Below, in pieces: positions 33,713-48,260 of a stretch of 64,000 nt of DNA; position 1 is the first letter of the stretch; each line of letters opens with the position of its first letter. The translations under genes were made by a program, and so were the position numbers. The stretch comes from Thelonectria olida (lineage: Eukaryota; Ascomycota; Sordariomycetes; Hypocreales; Nectriaceae), in the NCBI GenBank assembly GCA_020736575.1, contig JAGPYM010000005.1:1054001-1118000 (forward strand), written 5' to 3'. The notes beneath the pieces are model-generated. The model ran no database searches, was not told the origin of the DNA, and saw nothing but the letters and a program-made list of their open reading frames with translations.

Positions 33713-35956
33713 CGTTACAATGACGAGAGGCCTGACAAGAGTAGGAGGAGTTTAACCGAGCGTCATATACGATCTCGACACAGGACAAAGCGGAAGAAGT
33801 GTTTACTCTCAACACGAAGAGAATGGCAAAGCTCTACGAACCATAGTACTAGCAGACTGATGGCGTACTTATGAGAGAACTCTATCCTGCTTAGCCTCGC
33901 CTCTCAGCCCGGAAATAGCGCTCGCCTGACTCGACGAGCTGGCATTGTATGCTGTTGCTTCTAGGTGGGGGAGGAGTGCAATCCTTTGTAATGCTTGTTG
34001 ATAGCGGGATTATTGACAAGAACGGAGAAGAGGCACATTTTGGTCTAGAGAAGCTGAGTCTTGCTCCGGCCCACCGTGTTGGTTGTATCAGGATAGACAG
34101 GGAGGTTGTCGGGGGGTGGATCGCGCCGGGTGAGAAGCCCGCGACAGCTGGCGCCTGGACGTGTTTCCATAGGGCGGGCTGTGGTTGAGGTCGTGATGTG
34201 TCTATCTTGCAGCCGGGGAGTTGCTGTTGTTTTGGCCATGTCGATGCGATGAGTTGGATCGGGAGGCCCGCGAAGTTCATCAGACACGATCCATATTAGA
34301 CATATGCACTCCTTCGGACACGTGTTTTGGGGTCACAGACAAGAATGGCTGTGCGCAGGTTTCTAGAGCATCCAGCGAGCGGTCTTCGGTGCATGCGACG
34401 AAGTTGGTACAGAGGAGGATCGGAGCCGTGCTGCTGCATCCATACAAACCCCTACCGCGCACTGTTGTTGGCCGACCCTGGCAAGTCCTTTACCGACGTG
34501 GAGACGAAACTAATAATAGGCAACCTGCCTCAGTTTTTAGGATGATTGTTTGGTGCCGTGGTGAACAAGGGAGGGGATTTGGGGTTCTGGCGATGTTCCA
34601 TCGGAGGCTCAATTCAAACCGCGGTTCTTTTGCCCTAGGGGTTTATTCGCAAAGTGAATTGCCACTTTTTCTCTTTTCTTTTTCCTCTCAATCTCGATCT
34701 TATGGGGATCCGGAGAAGCTGGGAATGAGATTTTCCATCTGGCAGTCAAGGTCACATTGGCGAAAGGATCACGACCCTTGGGACCAGGGATGTCGATCAA
34801 CGAAGATCCTTGTTGCGGGGGAGCAACAGCAATGCAGTGCTTGAGTGCCTTGTGTGACTGCTGTGCATGACTGATTCAGGTCGCACACGACATAGGAGAA
34901 TCCACGACTCAAATTACAGCCAAGGTTCTGTCCAAGGGATTTGCCAGCGTCACCCCAAGTCCACCTCGGTGCTGGTGCTGATGCCCAGGGCTTCCCCATC
35001 GGCGCGCGTCGATCCTGACTCCGGAGATCCTTGTAATCTTCAGGGACCTCAAACAATCCCAGTGCAAGACGACCACTTTGGCCACCCGGAAGTTACCCAC
35101 AACTGACCCGGGACGGCAGAGAGACCTTCTGACTGGGCATCAACGTCGGCAGGCATGAGCAATTTCAAGGGTCCTTGGTCCAATCTCAGCGCTGAAGTGA
35201 GCTGGGATGTTATTCCTGGCTCTTTTGCATCGTCGCGGGGCGCTCGATGAGGCGGCGGCCGCGTGAAGCGACGAGAAATAGTTGCCGACTACGGAGAATA
35301 AGCCATGTGTGAGTGCCTCGTAGACGACGCAGACATGAGATTCACTTATGCAGGGCCGTCTAACCGAGTGTTCGGGTTGGATCAGCATGAATATCGAGTC
35401 CTGAAAGGTTCTGGAAGTCATTGAAACGAGAGCATGTGGAGAGAGAACTGTGGCTTGCCGACTACCCCAAGGAATCCATAATAATTCGATCGCCTCCAAT
35501 ATCGAGGCGTCGGACCATCTCATCCGTCTTCCCTGGCTCTCAGCACTGGGACTGGATGAACGAGAACAGACAGTCTAGCAAGGGGGACGAAGATCAATGG
35601 GCTGATAAATTTGCAATCAAGTCAGTGTCCCTAATTAAGAGCATGTCAATATACCTTGGCCAGTCGGGAGAGGCGACGGCTGGGGGCAACGTGCATGAGG
35701 TAGGGATGCGCTACGACTCTGCGAGGCCGTTTCATCAAGTCCGCGCCATGCAGCAGAATTGCAGGTCGAGTGACTGGTTGGTTTGTGCCTGAAGAAATGT
35801 CATTTGAATCCTTCTCTGTCCGGTTCTGCAGACTGTGCGTCCTCGTTCTTGTTGTTGTTTTGTTTCTTTGCGAACGACCATTTCTACCAACAACACTCGA
35901 GACACCGCCAACGACCATCCATATTTGCGGATGGTGGCCGTCCTCTACCAGTCACT
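33713..35956. other. Intergenic, divergent from the FAD oxidase
   Basis: About 2.2 kb with no supported gene. Frames on both strands are short and lack motifs. It holds the oxidase promoter on the left and the receptor-like gene's promoter and leader on the right. An in-frame ATG at 35783 would add 58 low-quality residues to the receptor-like protein and was not used. Confidence 0.45.
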
Positions 35957-37632
35957 ATGCCGGTAATCAACGGTACAACGGTGGTGCTACCACCGCCGGA
36001 CGGTTACGTAGTCGACTTTGATCATCCCCAGAGAACTGGCGTGCTCCAAGCCTACTACGCAGCTGGGTTTTTGACGGTGTTCTCTCTGCTGTGCTTTGCG
36101 CAGCGAATGTATGTCAAGCTTTTTCTCGTAGGAGGACTAGGAATCGATGACGGTAAGTTCACATCTACAAAAATCGTAGATCACTTGCCGGGAGTCCAGA
36201 AAGCTAACACTATGGGGCTTATCCAGTACTCCTAATAGTGTCTTGGGTTAGTAAACCACTCTTTGCGCCAGCTGCAACCGACTTTGGCACTGATGGACAT
36301 CGAGATCACTAACAGAGAGGGGTAGCTTACGGCCTTGGTCACCATAGGACTTTGCCTTCGTGAGTCGTCTTCAAATGCATTCCATGGAAGCTTTCTGACC
36401 GCTGTTGAATAGACATGTTTGGTGCAGGGGCTGGCGGCGTGCATGGCTGGGAGATTTCCGTGGAGAAATTTAATATGTATTTGCTGGTAAGCTGATTCCC
36501 CCATCTAGGAGCATCTTCTCTCCCTGAATAGTGGTCGATCGCCACAGACATCTACATGTGACATTTGACTCAACACCAGCTTTGCATAGGACGTATACCT
36601 CGCCGCGTTCATTTACGTTGTCTGCGGTTCGTTAGCAAAAATCGCCCTCCTCATATTCTATCTTCGACTCTCCCCTCAGAAATGGTTTAAGATGGCAACC
36701 TTGGCGACGATCGTACTTGTGGCGGGCTACTCGATCGGCCTCTTCTTCCCACTCGTCTTCGCCTGTCGGCCAATCACTATGAACTGGGACATAACGGTCA
36801 AGGGGGAATGTCTGAATCAGCCGAGTCTTTACATTGCCACGGCTGTGGCTAACATCGTCTCCGACATTATACTGTTTGCGCTGCCGATTCGCATGGTCAT
36901 TAATCTGCAGATTCCCCAAAGACAAAAGATCGGCCTGTTGGGTAAGAAGCCGCCACTCTGCTTTGGCTGACAGAAAACCCTTTGTCTAACTACTCGAAAG
37001 GAATCTTCTGCGTCGGGAGTATGACGGTCGTAACCTCTATCGTTAGAGTCTCCCTCCTGCCCGAGTTGTTGACCGGGGGTGATCCAACATGGGATGTATC
37101 TTATGCTAGTGTAAGTCATTTGAGGGACGATAACTTTCTTTGAGTCACGTCGCTAATAAAAGCCTTAGATATGGATGTATGTGTTGGTCGTCCCATCACT
37201 GTTGTCCTCACGCTGACGGTATCTAGTATCGTGGAGGCAAATCTCATTATAATTTGCGCATCAACGCCGACTCTGAGGAAATTCTTCAAACACATGGCCC
37301 CGAAGCTGATTGGAGAGTCACGATACGGCAGCAAGACAAGAACGAACACGAACTCGAAAACCCCTAGCCGAACATTCGGGCCGTCGTCTACTTCTCGATC
37401 TCGGCGCAGCAGACTTAATTACTCGCAATTCGACGTAGAAGAGGGAGAAGGGAGCGACACCATCACACTAGGGCCGATTATGGGGAGAAATGATCTCAAA
37501 ATAATGGGAGGGCAGAACCTGAGCGACAGCGACTCGGAGCGAGCGATTAATCCCGGGGGAACGAACTCCAAGGCAATTGTCCAGACCACGACGGTTACGG
37601 TGGAATATGACGATCATCAACAGCGACGATGA
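35957..37632 (+). CDS. Fungal rhodopsin-domain (Pth11/SAT4-like) seven-span membrane protein, copy A
   Basis: Eight exons (35957-36152, 36227-36246, 36326-36359, 36413-36486, 36590-36941, 37001-37110, 37169-37176, 37227-37632) give 399 residues. The layout is that of fungal integral membrane proteins related to Pth11: a short outer N-terminus, the first span (YYAAGFLTVFSLLCFAQRM), GLGIDDVLLIVSW, a loop with FGAGAGGVHGW, AALLIFYLRLSP-like third and fourth spans, the CRPI loop Cys, IVSDIILFALPIRMVI, and WIIVEANLIIICASTPTLR at the last span. The cytosolic tail of about 120 residues is Ser/Arg-rich. Two exons are tiny (20 and 8 nt); reading through the introns around the 8-nt exon meets stops. 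Related proteins act as surface sensors in plant and insect pathogens or have no known role. Ligand and coupling are unknown. Confidence 0.85.
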
Positions 37633-38905
37633 AGATGGATTGTTTGGGTTAAGGCAAAATGCGGAATGGTGTATAAGTGACTCTCGGCTGGCGTCGGATG
37701 CTTTCGCTGGAGAGGGCGTTCATAGATGACGAATGCAGCGACTAGATACCCATGATACTATCGCAGAGTAATCTGAACCTTTGCCCGCGATTTGATACGT
37801 TCCATGAAATGGTGAGAAGTATTTGAGACCAAGCCCTTGCCCCTTGCTTGCAAGCTCACTCACAACCTGACTTTCACATCACTTTCAACCCGATTCTCAG
37901 CTCACTCCTAGCTTGGCTCTGTAAAGGCTTGCGTAGGTGAAAAAATACAGATGAATTGAGAGGGACCATTGGCACTCGTAAAGAAGGTTATTGAGTGAGC
38001 ATATCTGACGTGGAAGCTTGACCCCCTTTCTAGGGTAGTCGCGTGATATGACACCACGATAAATGAGAATCAACCGATTCAATTAAGAGAATGGATAGAC
38101 GCAAGTGGATACAGGAAACTTCAAACTTGAGTAATTTGGAAGACGGAGATGGACATGATACCACATGGGGAATCATCATCTTCTTGTGCTGGCTACGAGT
38201 GCTTGGCCACGTGGGCTTGCAGACAGATTCTCCTTCTTCTTTGATGTATACTACGCTCGATAAAGCGATCCGATATCTCAAAAGATCCGTCCGAAAACTG
38301 GTTTTCGCGACATGCACTGAATGCACCAACCGCACAGAGCTGATACATGTATGTGAGCTTATCTAGCGTTCGCGGAGGAGACTACCCTTTGGAGCCATCT
38401 CGGCAGATCTAACTGAGATCGTAACCTGTCGATTGGGATGAAAACTCGGCAGACTCTCATCCGGGCATGCCGTTACTAGAAGAATCCAGGGCACATGACT
38501 GCCACGACACCCTCAAAGGGCTTCCCCCGCAGCTCCCTGCTACATCGCCTATCATTGCTCGTGACATGACGTTGCATCAGAAACATGGCTTCCTTGGATA
38601 AGCGAGAAGCTATCGCGAAGCAATACTCGAGGGGTGCGCTCGGCAAAGCTCACCGTACGTATCCTATTCACCTCATAGATAGGATACAAGCAACCATGGC
38701 ACCACTCTTTCCCTTAATCAGCAGCTCGAGGGCTTGAAATGGTACGTAATTGGCAATGCGACCGTGCATTCTTCCCAGGATATGGTTGAACTTTGGATGC
38801 TATAAGTTAGGAAGTCCCCTCTCACATGGAGGCTGTTCTTCGTTGAGGTAGAGGATCGACCGAACTCGAGTGCAGCCAAGACAGCCTATACAACTGACCG
38901 CCGCC
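37633..38905. other. Intergenic upstream of the ceramidase
   Basis: About 1.3 kb without a supported gene. Short open frames around 38030-38366 overlap on both strands and show no family features. Confidence 0.45.
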
Positions 38906-41411
38906 ATGGCAACATCTTGGCATGCAGGTGTCTTTTCTAGACTACCGTTCGTCAAACTCATCTCAATCATCCTGCTGCTTTTCCTCCATCAAGTCGGATC
39001 CAGCCCAGCACCTCCAGGGGCCGAATCGTACGAGAAGAGGGCGTCCAAAGGCGACAAGTACTTGATTGGTGTTGGCAAAGCCGACATAACTGGCCCTGTG
39101 GTTAGCATTCATCGTCCAAACTTGAGGAATGTTACTAAAACCTTATAGGTCGAGATTATTCGTATGTTTATTCCTGGCACCTTTGTCCATGGACTGAGCT
39201 GATGCACCAGTTAGTCGCCGGGTACGCAGATTTAGCGCAGACAGGATCAGGACTGAGGTTGGAATGTCTTCAGGCTTCGGGAGGTTCCATACTGACTTTA
39301 TCCAGGCAGCGCATCTACAGCCGGGCTTTCATCGTTGCAGATGTGGAAAACCCCGACGATCGCTTTGTGTACTTGGTACTAGACATCCAGTCCGGTGACA
39401 CTGCTCTCAGATATGGCATCATGGAGGGGCTTGCCGCACTAGGCAGTGGCTATTCTATGTATACTCAACATAATGTCGCAGTGACAGGAACCCATTCTCA
39501 TTCAGGACCAGGCGGTTGGTTCAATTACCTAATGCCGCAGATCTCTACGTTGGGATTTAGTACCGAGAGCTACCAGGCCATTGTGGACGGCGCCATCTTG
39601 TCTATCCAAAGGGCGCATCAGAATCTTACGGAGGTAAAAGCTACCAAATCACATTGACAACACGCGACTGACATCTCCTAGGGATATCTTGACGTTAGCA
39701 CAGCCGAAGTAACAGATGCTGCTATCAATCGCTCCCCATGGTCCTATGAGCAAAACCCCGAAGAAGAGCGCGCAAAGTATTCCCACAACATAGATACAAC
39801 CCTGACTCTTCTCAAGTTCCAGAGAGCCTCGGACAACAAGAACATTGGCGTTCTTTCTTGGCTCCCGGTTCACGGGACCTCGTTGCTCGGAAATAACACA
39901 CACATAGCAGGAGACAATAAAGGAGTTTCTGCCTGGCTGTTTGAGACGGAAATGAAGAGCGACGACTCGGCTGCAGACGGTTTCGTGGCGGGCTTCTCGC
40001 AAGCCAACGTAGGCGATACGTCGCCAAATGTCCTCGGTGCTTGGTGCGATGACGGATCGGGAGAGCAGTGCAGCTACGAGAACAGCACTTGTTCAGACGG
40101 CACCCCGCAGGCTTGCCACGGCCGTGGTCCCGAGTTTGCAAAGCTGGATCTTGGGGTTTCTTCCTGTTACGAGATTGGGCGCCGTCAATACGCTGGAGCT
40201 CGTGAGGCTTACGTGAGTTGCTCCTACGCCTATGAAGACTCATCATTCTAATATTGAAGTAGGACTCGTCCACGACACCGGTTGTAGGATCGTCGGTCAA
40301 GTCCTTTCACTTTTTCCACAACATGACCTTCTGGGAATTTGAGCTTCCTGACGGGAGTGCAGCAAAGACATGCCCCGCCGCCATGGGCTAGTAAGTAAGG
40401 CGTTTCCTGGTTGACGGGACTATAAGTGCTGACTCCAACTCAAGTTCGTTTGCGGGAGGGACCTCCGACTGGCCGGGTGGAATATCTGACTTGACCCAGG
40501 GAGACACTGATAGCTCGGACAATCCGTTCTGGGCAGCTGTATCAGGGCTTCTCAAGACGCCTTCAGCCGAGCAAAAGGCTTGTCAACAACCCAAGCCTAT
40601 CCTCATCGATGCTGGCGAGATCAAGGCGCCGTACGCCTGGGCACCAAATATTGTTGACATCCAGGTCCTCCGCGTAGGCCAGCTTGTGATTATCATCAGC
40701 CCCAGCGAAGCAACAACGATGTCCGGCCGCCGATGGCGCGAGGCTGTGGCCAAAGAAGCAGCAAGCTTCCTTGACAAGGATCCGATTGTGGTCTTGGGAG
40801 GGCCATCCAACACCTATGCTCATTATGTTGCTACTCCAGAGGAATACATGGTTCAGAGGTACGAAGGAGCGAGTACGATTTTCGGGAAGCACGAATTGGA
40901 CGCCTACATTAACTTGACGGTTTCGAATCTGGATTTTCTGGCGCCGGACTCCTCCGAGCTTCCCAGTGCAGGACCATCTCCTCCGGACAATCGCAAAACA
41001 TCCCTCTCGTTCATCACCGGAGTCGTCTATGACACTGCGCCGATCGGGTCTTCGTTCGGAAAGGTGCTCAAGAAGCCTGACTCGAAATATTCGCTGGGAA
41101 GCGCTGTCAACGTTACGTTTCAGGGCGCGAACCCAAGGAACAACCTCCGGTTGGAGGGCACCTTCGCGGCGATTGAGCAGAAGATTGACGGCGAGTGGGA
41201 ACAGGTCAAGGATGATGCCGATTGGTTCCTGGTCTATACATGGCGAAGGACGAACTGGGTGCTGGGCCACAGCGAGGTTGACATTACATGGGAGACGAGT
41301 GGAAATGCCGAAGCCGGTACCTATAGGGTCAAGTATTATGGCGATAGGAAGAACATCCTGGGGGCTATCTCGGCCTTTACAGGGACTAGCAGCGAGTTCG
41401 TTCTCAGTTGA
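38906..41411 (+). CDS. Neutral/alkaline ceramidase
   Basis: Hydrolyses ceramide to sphingosine and a fatty acid. Seven exons (38906-39100, 39149-39161, 39215-39257, 39306-39633, 39682-40212, 40263-40390, 40445-41411) give 734 residues. A signal or anchor segment lies at about 15-35 (VKLISIILLLFLHQVGSS). The catalytic domain opens with the family sequence GVGKADITGPV and GYADLAQTGSGL. Zinc ligands are expected in AVTGTHSHSGPGG, and the nucleophile Ser lies in ANVGDTSPN, where GDxSPN is the family hallmark. The C-terminal 150 residues match the immunoglobulin-like domain of these enzymes. Several Asn-x-Ser/Thr sites fit a secreted or vacuolar protein. Exon 2 is only 13 nt. The chosen ATG sits in an excellent context (ccgccatgg); one 12 codons upstream is possible. 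Confidence 0.93.
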
Positions 41412-41771
41412 GCCGCCGACCTGCTCTCTTTGGAATGGCCTCTGTTTGGGATCTTCAACGCCTCCTCCAGCCCCCCCTGAAGATCAACAGAAGCGGGGCC
41501 TGCGGAACGCGGTACGCCAGTGCGAATAGCGGTAGGGCTTAGACCTCGGGCGGGAATGTGTGATGCTAGTTCAGTTAGCGGTTGTTTTGGCTTGTCGTTG
41601 TGTTGTCTCTGCTCTTTGTAGTTAACGCCTCGGGGAGTCGGAGCGAGAGTGCGGGAACTTGTCAAGCAGTGCGGAAGACATTCTTTTAATTAATCGGTTA
41701 TTTATCCATTAGGTAATACACGTCAGGCTACGTACTACACTTGCTAGCGCCTCCTCCTCGGACAGCCACCG
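41412..41771. other. Convergent 3' intergenic region
   Basis: About 360 bp between the ceramidase stop and the end of the GMC oxidoreductase on the other strand. It should contain both 3' UTRs; A/T-rich near 41685-41715. Confidence 0.45.
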
Positions 41772-43782
<2,011 letters not shown>

Positions 43783-45260
43783 GTTGGGTGAGTCTTATTC
43801 GGGATCCAGGAGGGTAGGGGTTGAAATGAAATGAGTTATACTGCTAATGGGAATGGATATGTCGAGCAACCTCTTGATCAGCATGCCACGGCTTCTTATA
43901 GCATTTGGAATCCATCCCAAAGGGCCCTGCCTCTCGCAAGTTTAGCCTCAAACCAGACAGCCAACCACTCGAAATTGAGATCTCCAACTGTCATACTACC
44001 GTCACTAGCTGCTGCAACCGTAACGCCTTTGCTACAGGTGTGACACGTCCGGAGGCTTGGAAGAACCGCCTCAGATCATAATGGAGGCTTGGTAGGGTGG
44101 CTGGACAATGCGCACACGTTGACACGCAAACTAATGCCACAGACCCAATCGGAGGACGATGTTGGCACTAGACATGACCATCAACGTCGCAGACAACCAG
44201 GCAATCCTCGATGATCGGTCCATGAAGCCTACCAACACTAACCCAAGGGCTGCGACGCTGGACTGCGTAAACATGGGCGTACGAATAAGTATCTACACTG
44301 TTGGACGCCAAGTTCCCCTTGTTTGATGCACCTTTGGTCCGCCGTTTCCGCCCAGAAGAACTAAACTAGAGGGTACATCACAGACGGCCAACGTTCTAGC
44401 GTAGGTGGCAAGACTCACTCCACTTGGCTGTCAGGGCGGCTATGATGCATCGTCGCATTTCACGTGCCTTCAACGGACACAGGGCATTGTCAACAAGCCA
44501 TTGGAGGAGGCGGCAGCAGCAACGAGACTGAGCAATAACCACGAAATGATATACAGCTGTGCCGCAAAGCCCCCCCTCAGTTCTCCGCTCGCTTCTCAGC
44601 CGGGAGCGCTCGAGCAACCGGGGGACCCCAGATCTCCTCATGCATATGCCGAGAAAAGTTCCATTCCTATCCTAGTCTCCCCCTCTCAGCGCACCACGAA
44701 ACAAGTCCACCGGATCCTGGCCGGCAGGGTCCGGAATGACTGAATGACTCGGACCCTGGCCCTTTATTCGTCGTCCATCAATTAATCCCCGATGGACCAT
44801 GCGTGCGTGCCATGATAACCTGGAGCGTATCGGATCCGTGACATAGCCATGAAGAACAGGTTCCAGATTTCACCGAGAACAATTTGCTCAGGGGAAGGCC
44901 TCGATGTGACGCTGTGTTGGGAGACAAATAGATGGAACGAAGCAGCAACTTGGACCTGTCAAGTTGTTCCAATCTACTCGCCTTGCTGCAGACATCTTTC
45001 GACTGCCGCCTCTTTATGCAAGCAAGGCCTTTCGACGACCCACCTCACCTACTCCTTGACTGATCTCGAGGAGTCTTGTTCATGGTTTACGTTAGACTCG
45101 CCTGATAGCTCAAGCCTCCTTTTGCAGCTGATATTGCACTTGGCATCTCTCGTCGGGGCATAAACCCCTCTGCATCCCCCCTTGCCTTGCCCACAGGGAG
45201 GCCCAGAAGCTTGAACCCTCGCATCTCGCTGCTGTCTCGGCAATCTCACAAATCTGAATC
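43783..45260. other. Divergent intergenic region
   Basis: About 1.5 kb between the GMC gene and the second rhodopsin-like gene, holding both promoters. No supported gene, RNA or repeat was seen. Confidence 0.45.
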
Positions 45261-46821
45261 ATGCCTGCGACGCCCTTTCAGACCGAAGCGTGGACCGAGT
45301 ACGGCCTCGGATCACTGATCCTCATGCTGCGGTACTTTGCTCGATGGAAAACAGTTGGATTCAAGGGCTGGCAGGGCGATGACTTCTTTGCTGTGTTGGC
45401 ATTGGTGTTCTGGACGGTACGTCGGCGCTATTTATGTTTGTTTGTTGGACGCCACTGACGAATCCTTCTTCATGCAGGCAGAATTAGTCATGCTCGAGTT
45501 GATAGGTAAGTCAGAGATATTTGCTTTTCCTGTGTGGTGCCAACCACCACACCCACAACCGATCTGCTCAGAGATATTTGCTTTTCCTGCGCGGTGCCAA
45601 CAACCACACCTGCAACTGATCTGCACGCATCTTTTGGCAGTTGCTTTTGCGAGAATTAAAGAAAAGAGCCGCATTGCTGACCACCACTAGGCCAAAATGG
45701 AACCAACATTGGAGTCACGGACGAAGTGGCAGCCACGCTGTCAGACGAAGAGATCGCAAAGCTGGTTTTCGGATCCAAATGCCTTCTCGCTGGCTGGAAT
45801 TTCTACGTCACTCTCATTTGGTGTCTAAAAGGCACCATCTTGTGTTTCTATAGTCGCATGACGTGAGCCAGTGCTTCCCTCCCATATCATGCCACTCTAC
45901 TGACTTCCATTACATAGCCTTGGTTTGAAGCAACAGAAAATTGTGAAATGGACGAGTTACGCGACCATTGTTGCGTACATTGGAGTGTTATCTGTTATCT
46001 GGGGGCATTGTACACCTGTTCATAAGAACTGGCAGGTAACCCCGTATCCAGGAGGTAAGCCAAACAAAACAAAATACCAACACAAGAATTGAACTCAGAC
46101 GTTGCTAACTTGACGCAGACCAATGCACATTGGCTGTCGCCAATTATCTGACACTCGTTGTCCTGAACGTGTGGTGAGTCTACTCCATTACATCAACATC
46201 CCGACCTGCCTCATCGTGCACCCGGTGTATTCAAGGTGCTCACACATGATACACAGCACCGATTTTGTCATAGTTTCCATTCCTATCCCTTTATTGTGGA
46301 CAGTCAAGATCACATTACGCCGAAAAGCCATCATATCTCTTCTGCTATGCTCTGGCGTATTCATCATCGTGGCCACTATCTTGCGATGCGTTCTCAGTCT
46401 GAAGGATATCAACGGCATCAACACCAGCACAATCTGGGCAATTAGAGAAACGTTTGTCGGTATTTTAGCTACAAATGCCGCGGCGATAAAGCCTCTCTTC
46501 TCTGCCTCTCGCTGGATCGCAAGCAGCAAGGGGTCGAGCGAGAGATATAAGTCATCAGGGTACGCGAGCAACGGGTACCCGCTGGCTACGATCGGAGGCT
46601 CCAACGCTGGAGTAAGTACCAACCGCCATCGCAAAATGATGACGGATCTTGGAGACAATTCCAGCGAAGAGCACATTGTGAAGAAGCCCGACTACAACGG
46701 CTTCAAGAACGACATCCGGGCTGCCAGCACAACCAGCGAGGGAAGCACGCAGTTTCAAGACGGCATCATGGTAACCAGGACGTATGAAGTTGAGCCTCAC
46801 AAGTCAAGGTTGGATGTGTGA
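45261..46821 (+). CDS. Fungal rhodopsin-domain seven-span membrane protein, copy B
   Basis: Rebuilt from exons starting at 45261 (45261-45416, 45478-45505, 45691-45862, then three further exons to 46821). It begins with a span carrying RYFARWKTVGFKGWQGDDFF, the usual opening of this family, followed by FGSKCLLAGWNFYVTLIWCLKGTILCFYSRM-type third and fourth spans, GHCTPVHKNWQ with the loop Cys, the sixth span DFVIVSIPIPLLW and SIWAIRETFVGILATNAAAIKPL-like last span (IRETFVGILATNAAAIKPLF). A Ser-rich cytosolic tail of about 100 residues ends VEPHKSRLDV. It shares the fold and intron-rich style of the protein at 35957 but not obvious close identity. The third intron-flanking region contains a 57-bp tandem duplication. 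Function unknown; related proteins are candidate sensors. Confidence 0.82.
45512..45625 (+). repeat. 57-bp tandem duplication inside an intron
   Basis: Two head-to-tail copies (45512-45568 and 45569-45625) each begin cagagatatttgcttttcct and end gatctgc plus one base. They differ at a handful of sites. The duplication lies inside the second intron (45506-45690) of the rhodopsin-like gene and explains why that intron, 185 nt, is about three times longer than its neighbours. Confidence 0.9.
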
Positions 46822-47468
46822 TGGAGTCTTCAATGGTCAATGGAAAGGCGACATATGTGTACACTAGGATAAGAGGGTAAACGGTATAGATGATCAACAA
46901 AAGCTCCCTGTACGGCATGTACATAGCATAGATAATAATAATAATGCCCGAACCCGGCCTTCTTGGCAACTTCTGTTTCGGGCGATCCCATTCCCTTGTT
47001 TATCACATCCATATCATGTGTACGAACAGTGAAGTCTTGGCTTCAGAGGAGGCCAGGCAGCAACTTAGACGAACTCGCTCGACGCAGTTTCGCGCTGCTA
47101 TTCTCATGTTAGCGGACGCCACGCGTTACTAGACGTCGCAAGCCACAGTTGCGCTCCAGGGATAACAATTTTAGCCTCAACGATTTAGTTAAAGTGCAAG
47201 AACATCCTCGGTTCGCTCGGTTATGAAACTGACAGGCCGAAGCTTTAACACCTCGGTCAAGAGGCTGGATTCCAAGGGGAAGCTAAACAGCCAGAGCTAT
47301 CAACTTTTTCATCAGCTTTACGGAAATAACACTAAAAACACCGAGAGCCAGACACTTTCTTGTCTATCTCATGCACCTCTATCTTATCTGCTTGTCTCCA
47401 GGCCTATGACTGAAGTCTCAGTCAAGCTGTTCACCATGATATCACAATTAAGCAAAAAGAAAATAGAT
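46822..47468. other. Intergenic before the 5S rRNA gene
   Basis: About 650 bp, with an ataataataata microsatellite near 46930. A short open frame at 47223-47477 has no recognisable features and is not called. Confidence 0.45.
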
Positions 47469-47474
47469 AAAAAA
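47469..47474 (-). terminator. RNA polymerase III T-run terminator
   Basis: Six T on the minus strand, just past the 3' end of the 5S rRNA, matching the oligo-T signal that ends polymerase III transcription. Confidence 0.7.
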
Positions 47475-47478
47475 TGAA

Positions 47479-47597
47479 ACATACAACAGCGAGGATTCCC
47501 CGGTCGTCACCGACCCGAGTACTAGTTCGCCGCTTCTCAGCTTAACGTGCGGGGAGCAGACGGGACCCAGTGTTTTCTAAGAGCTATGGTCGTATGT
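47479..47597 (-). rRNA. 5S ribosomal RNA, variant sequence
   Basis: About 119 nt on the minus strand beginning ACATACGACCATAG and ending CTGTTGTATGTT, the conserved 5S ends of filamentous ascomycetes, which form a nine-pair terminal stem with one G-U pair. The interior differs at many sites from the common fungal sequence, yet pairing is kept: GCTCTTAG pairs with CTGAGAAGC around one bulged A, and the hairpin GGTCG-GTGA-CGACC replaces the common GGTGG-GTGA-CCACC by a matched double change. The internal promoter C-box region (GTACTCGGGTCGGTGACGAC) is still recognisable. A T-run terminator follows. Single dispersed 5S genes of several sequence types are known in Neurospora and other ascomycetes. 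Ends may be off by one or two bases. Confidence 0.87.
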
Positions 47598-48260
47598 GCT
47601 GTGAGGAGCCGCAAATTCTGCTCAAGACGACGAGCAGTACGTCGTCCATCAAGCCGAGACCTGGAACAGTGGATTCGGGAAGACTCGTGCTGTTGTGCCA
47701 ATTGCTCACTTCTGGGATGCTAGAATATCTCTGGCCCCGTTAGGCTTGAACTGTAGCGACTTGAGCTCCTCGGAAAGCTCCGAGGAAGAGACGGATGTGC
47801 TCGGAAGACTGAGGCTTGGACAGAGAAGTAGACATGGGCATGATAGGTACAGTAGGACTGGTATGTATAGTAGGCATGGAGGGCATGGTGGCAGAGGCAG
47901 AGTGAGGGTCCTGAACGACATCGTGAAAGGGGCGACAAAGGCCGGAGCGCCAAAACCGTCGTTGGACTCAGGTCTGGACCCGAAAGAATACATTTAGCAC
48001 ATTAGCAATACCTATCCTTATGTTAAGCGATGTAAGATGTGCTCCTCAGCTCACAGCTGGGTCAGGCGCCTCCGAAACAGAGGTTGCACATAGAACATCA
48101 TTGCGGCCAACATCATTTAGATATAAAACTGTAGATGAATGCTGGCCATTTTTCTAGGAACTACAGAGTAATCATCGTCTTTACACACATATCTAACGCC
48201 TTTTGGTCATGACGAACCTTCTTGCAAACGGAATTCCAAATCCAACGGCAATACGCATCA
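47598..48260. other. Intergenic between the 5S rRNA and reductase genes
   Basis: About 660 bp. A 100-codon frame at 47695-47997 rich in Ser, Gly, Arg and His has a mirror frame of similar length on the other strand; it is probably low-complexity non-coding sequence. Confidence 0.4.

Noticed and set aside
47695..47997. 100-codon Gly/Arg/His-rich frame
   Set aside because: A frame of almost equal length sits on the opposite strand and there is no family signal.
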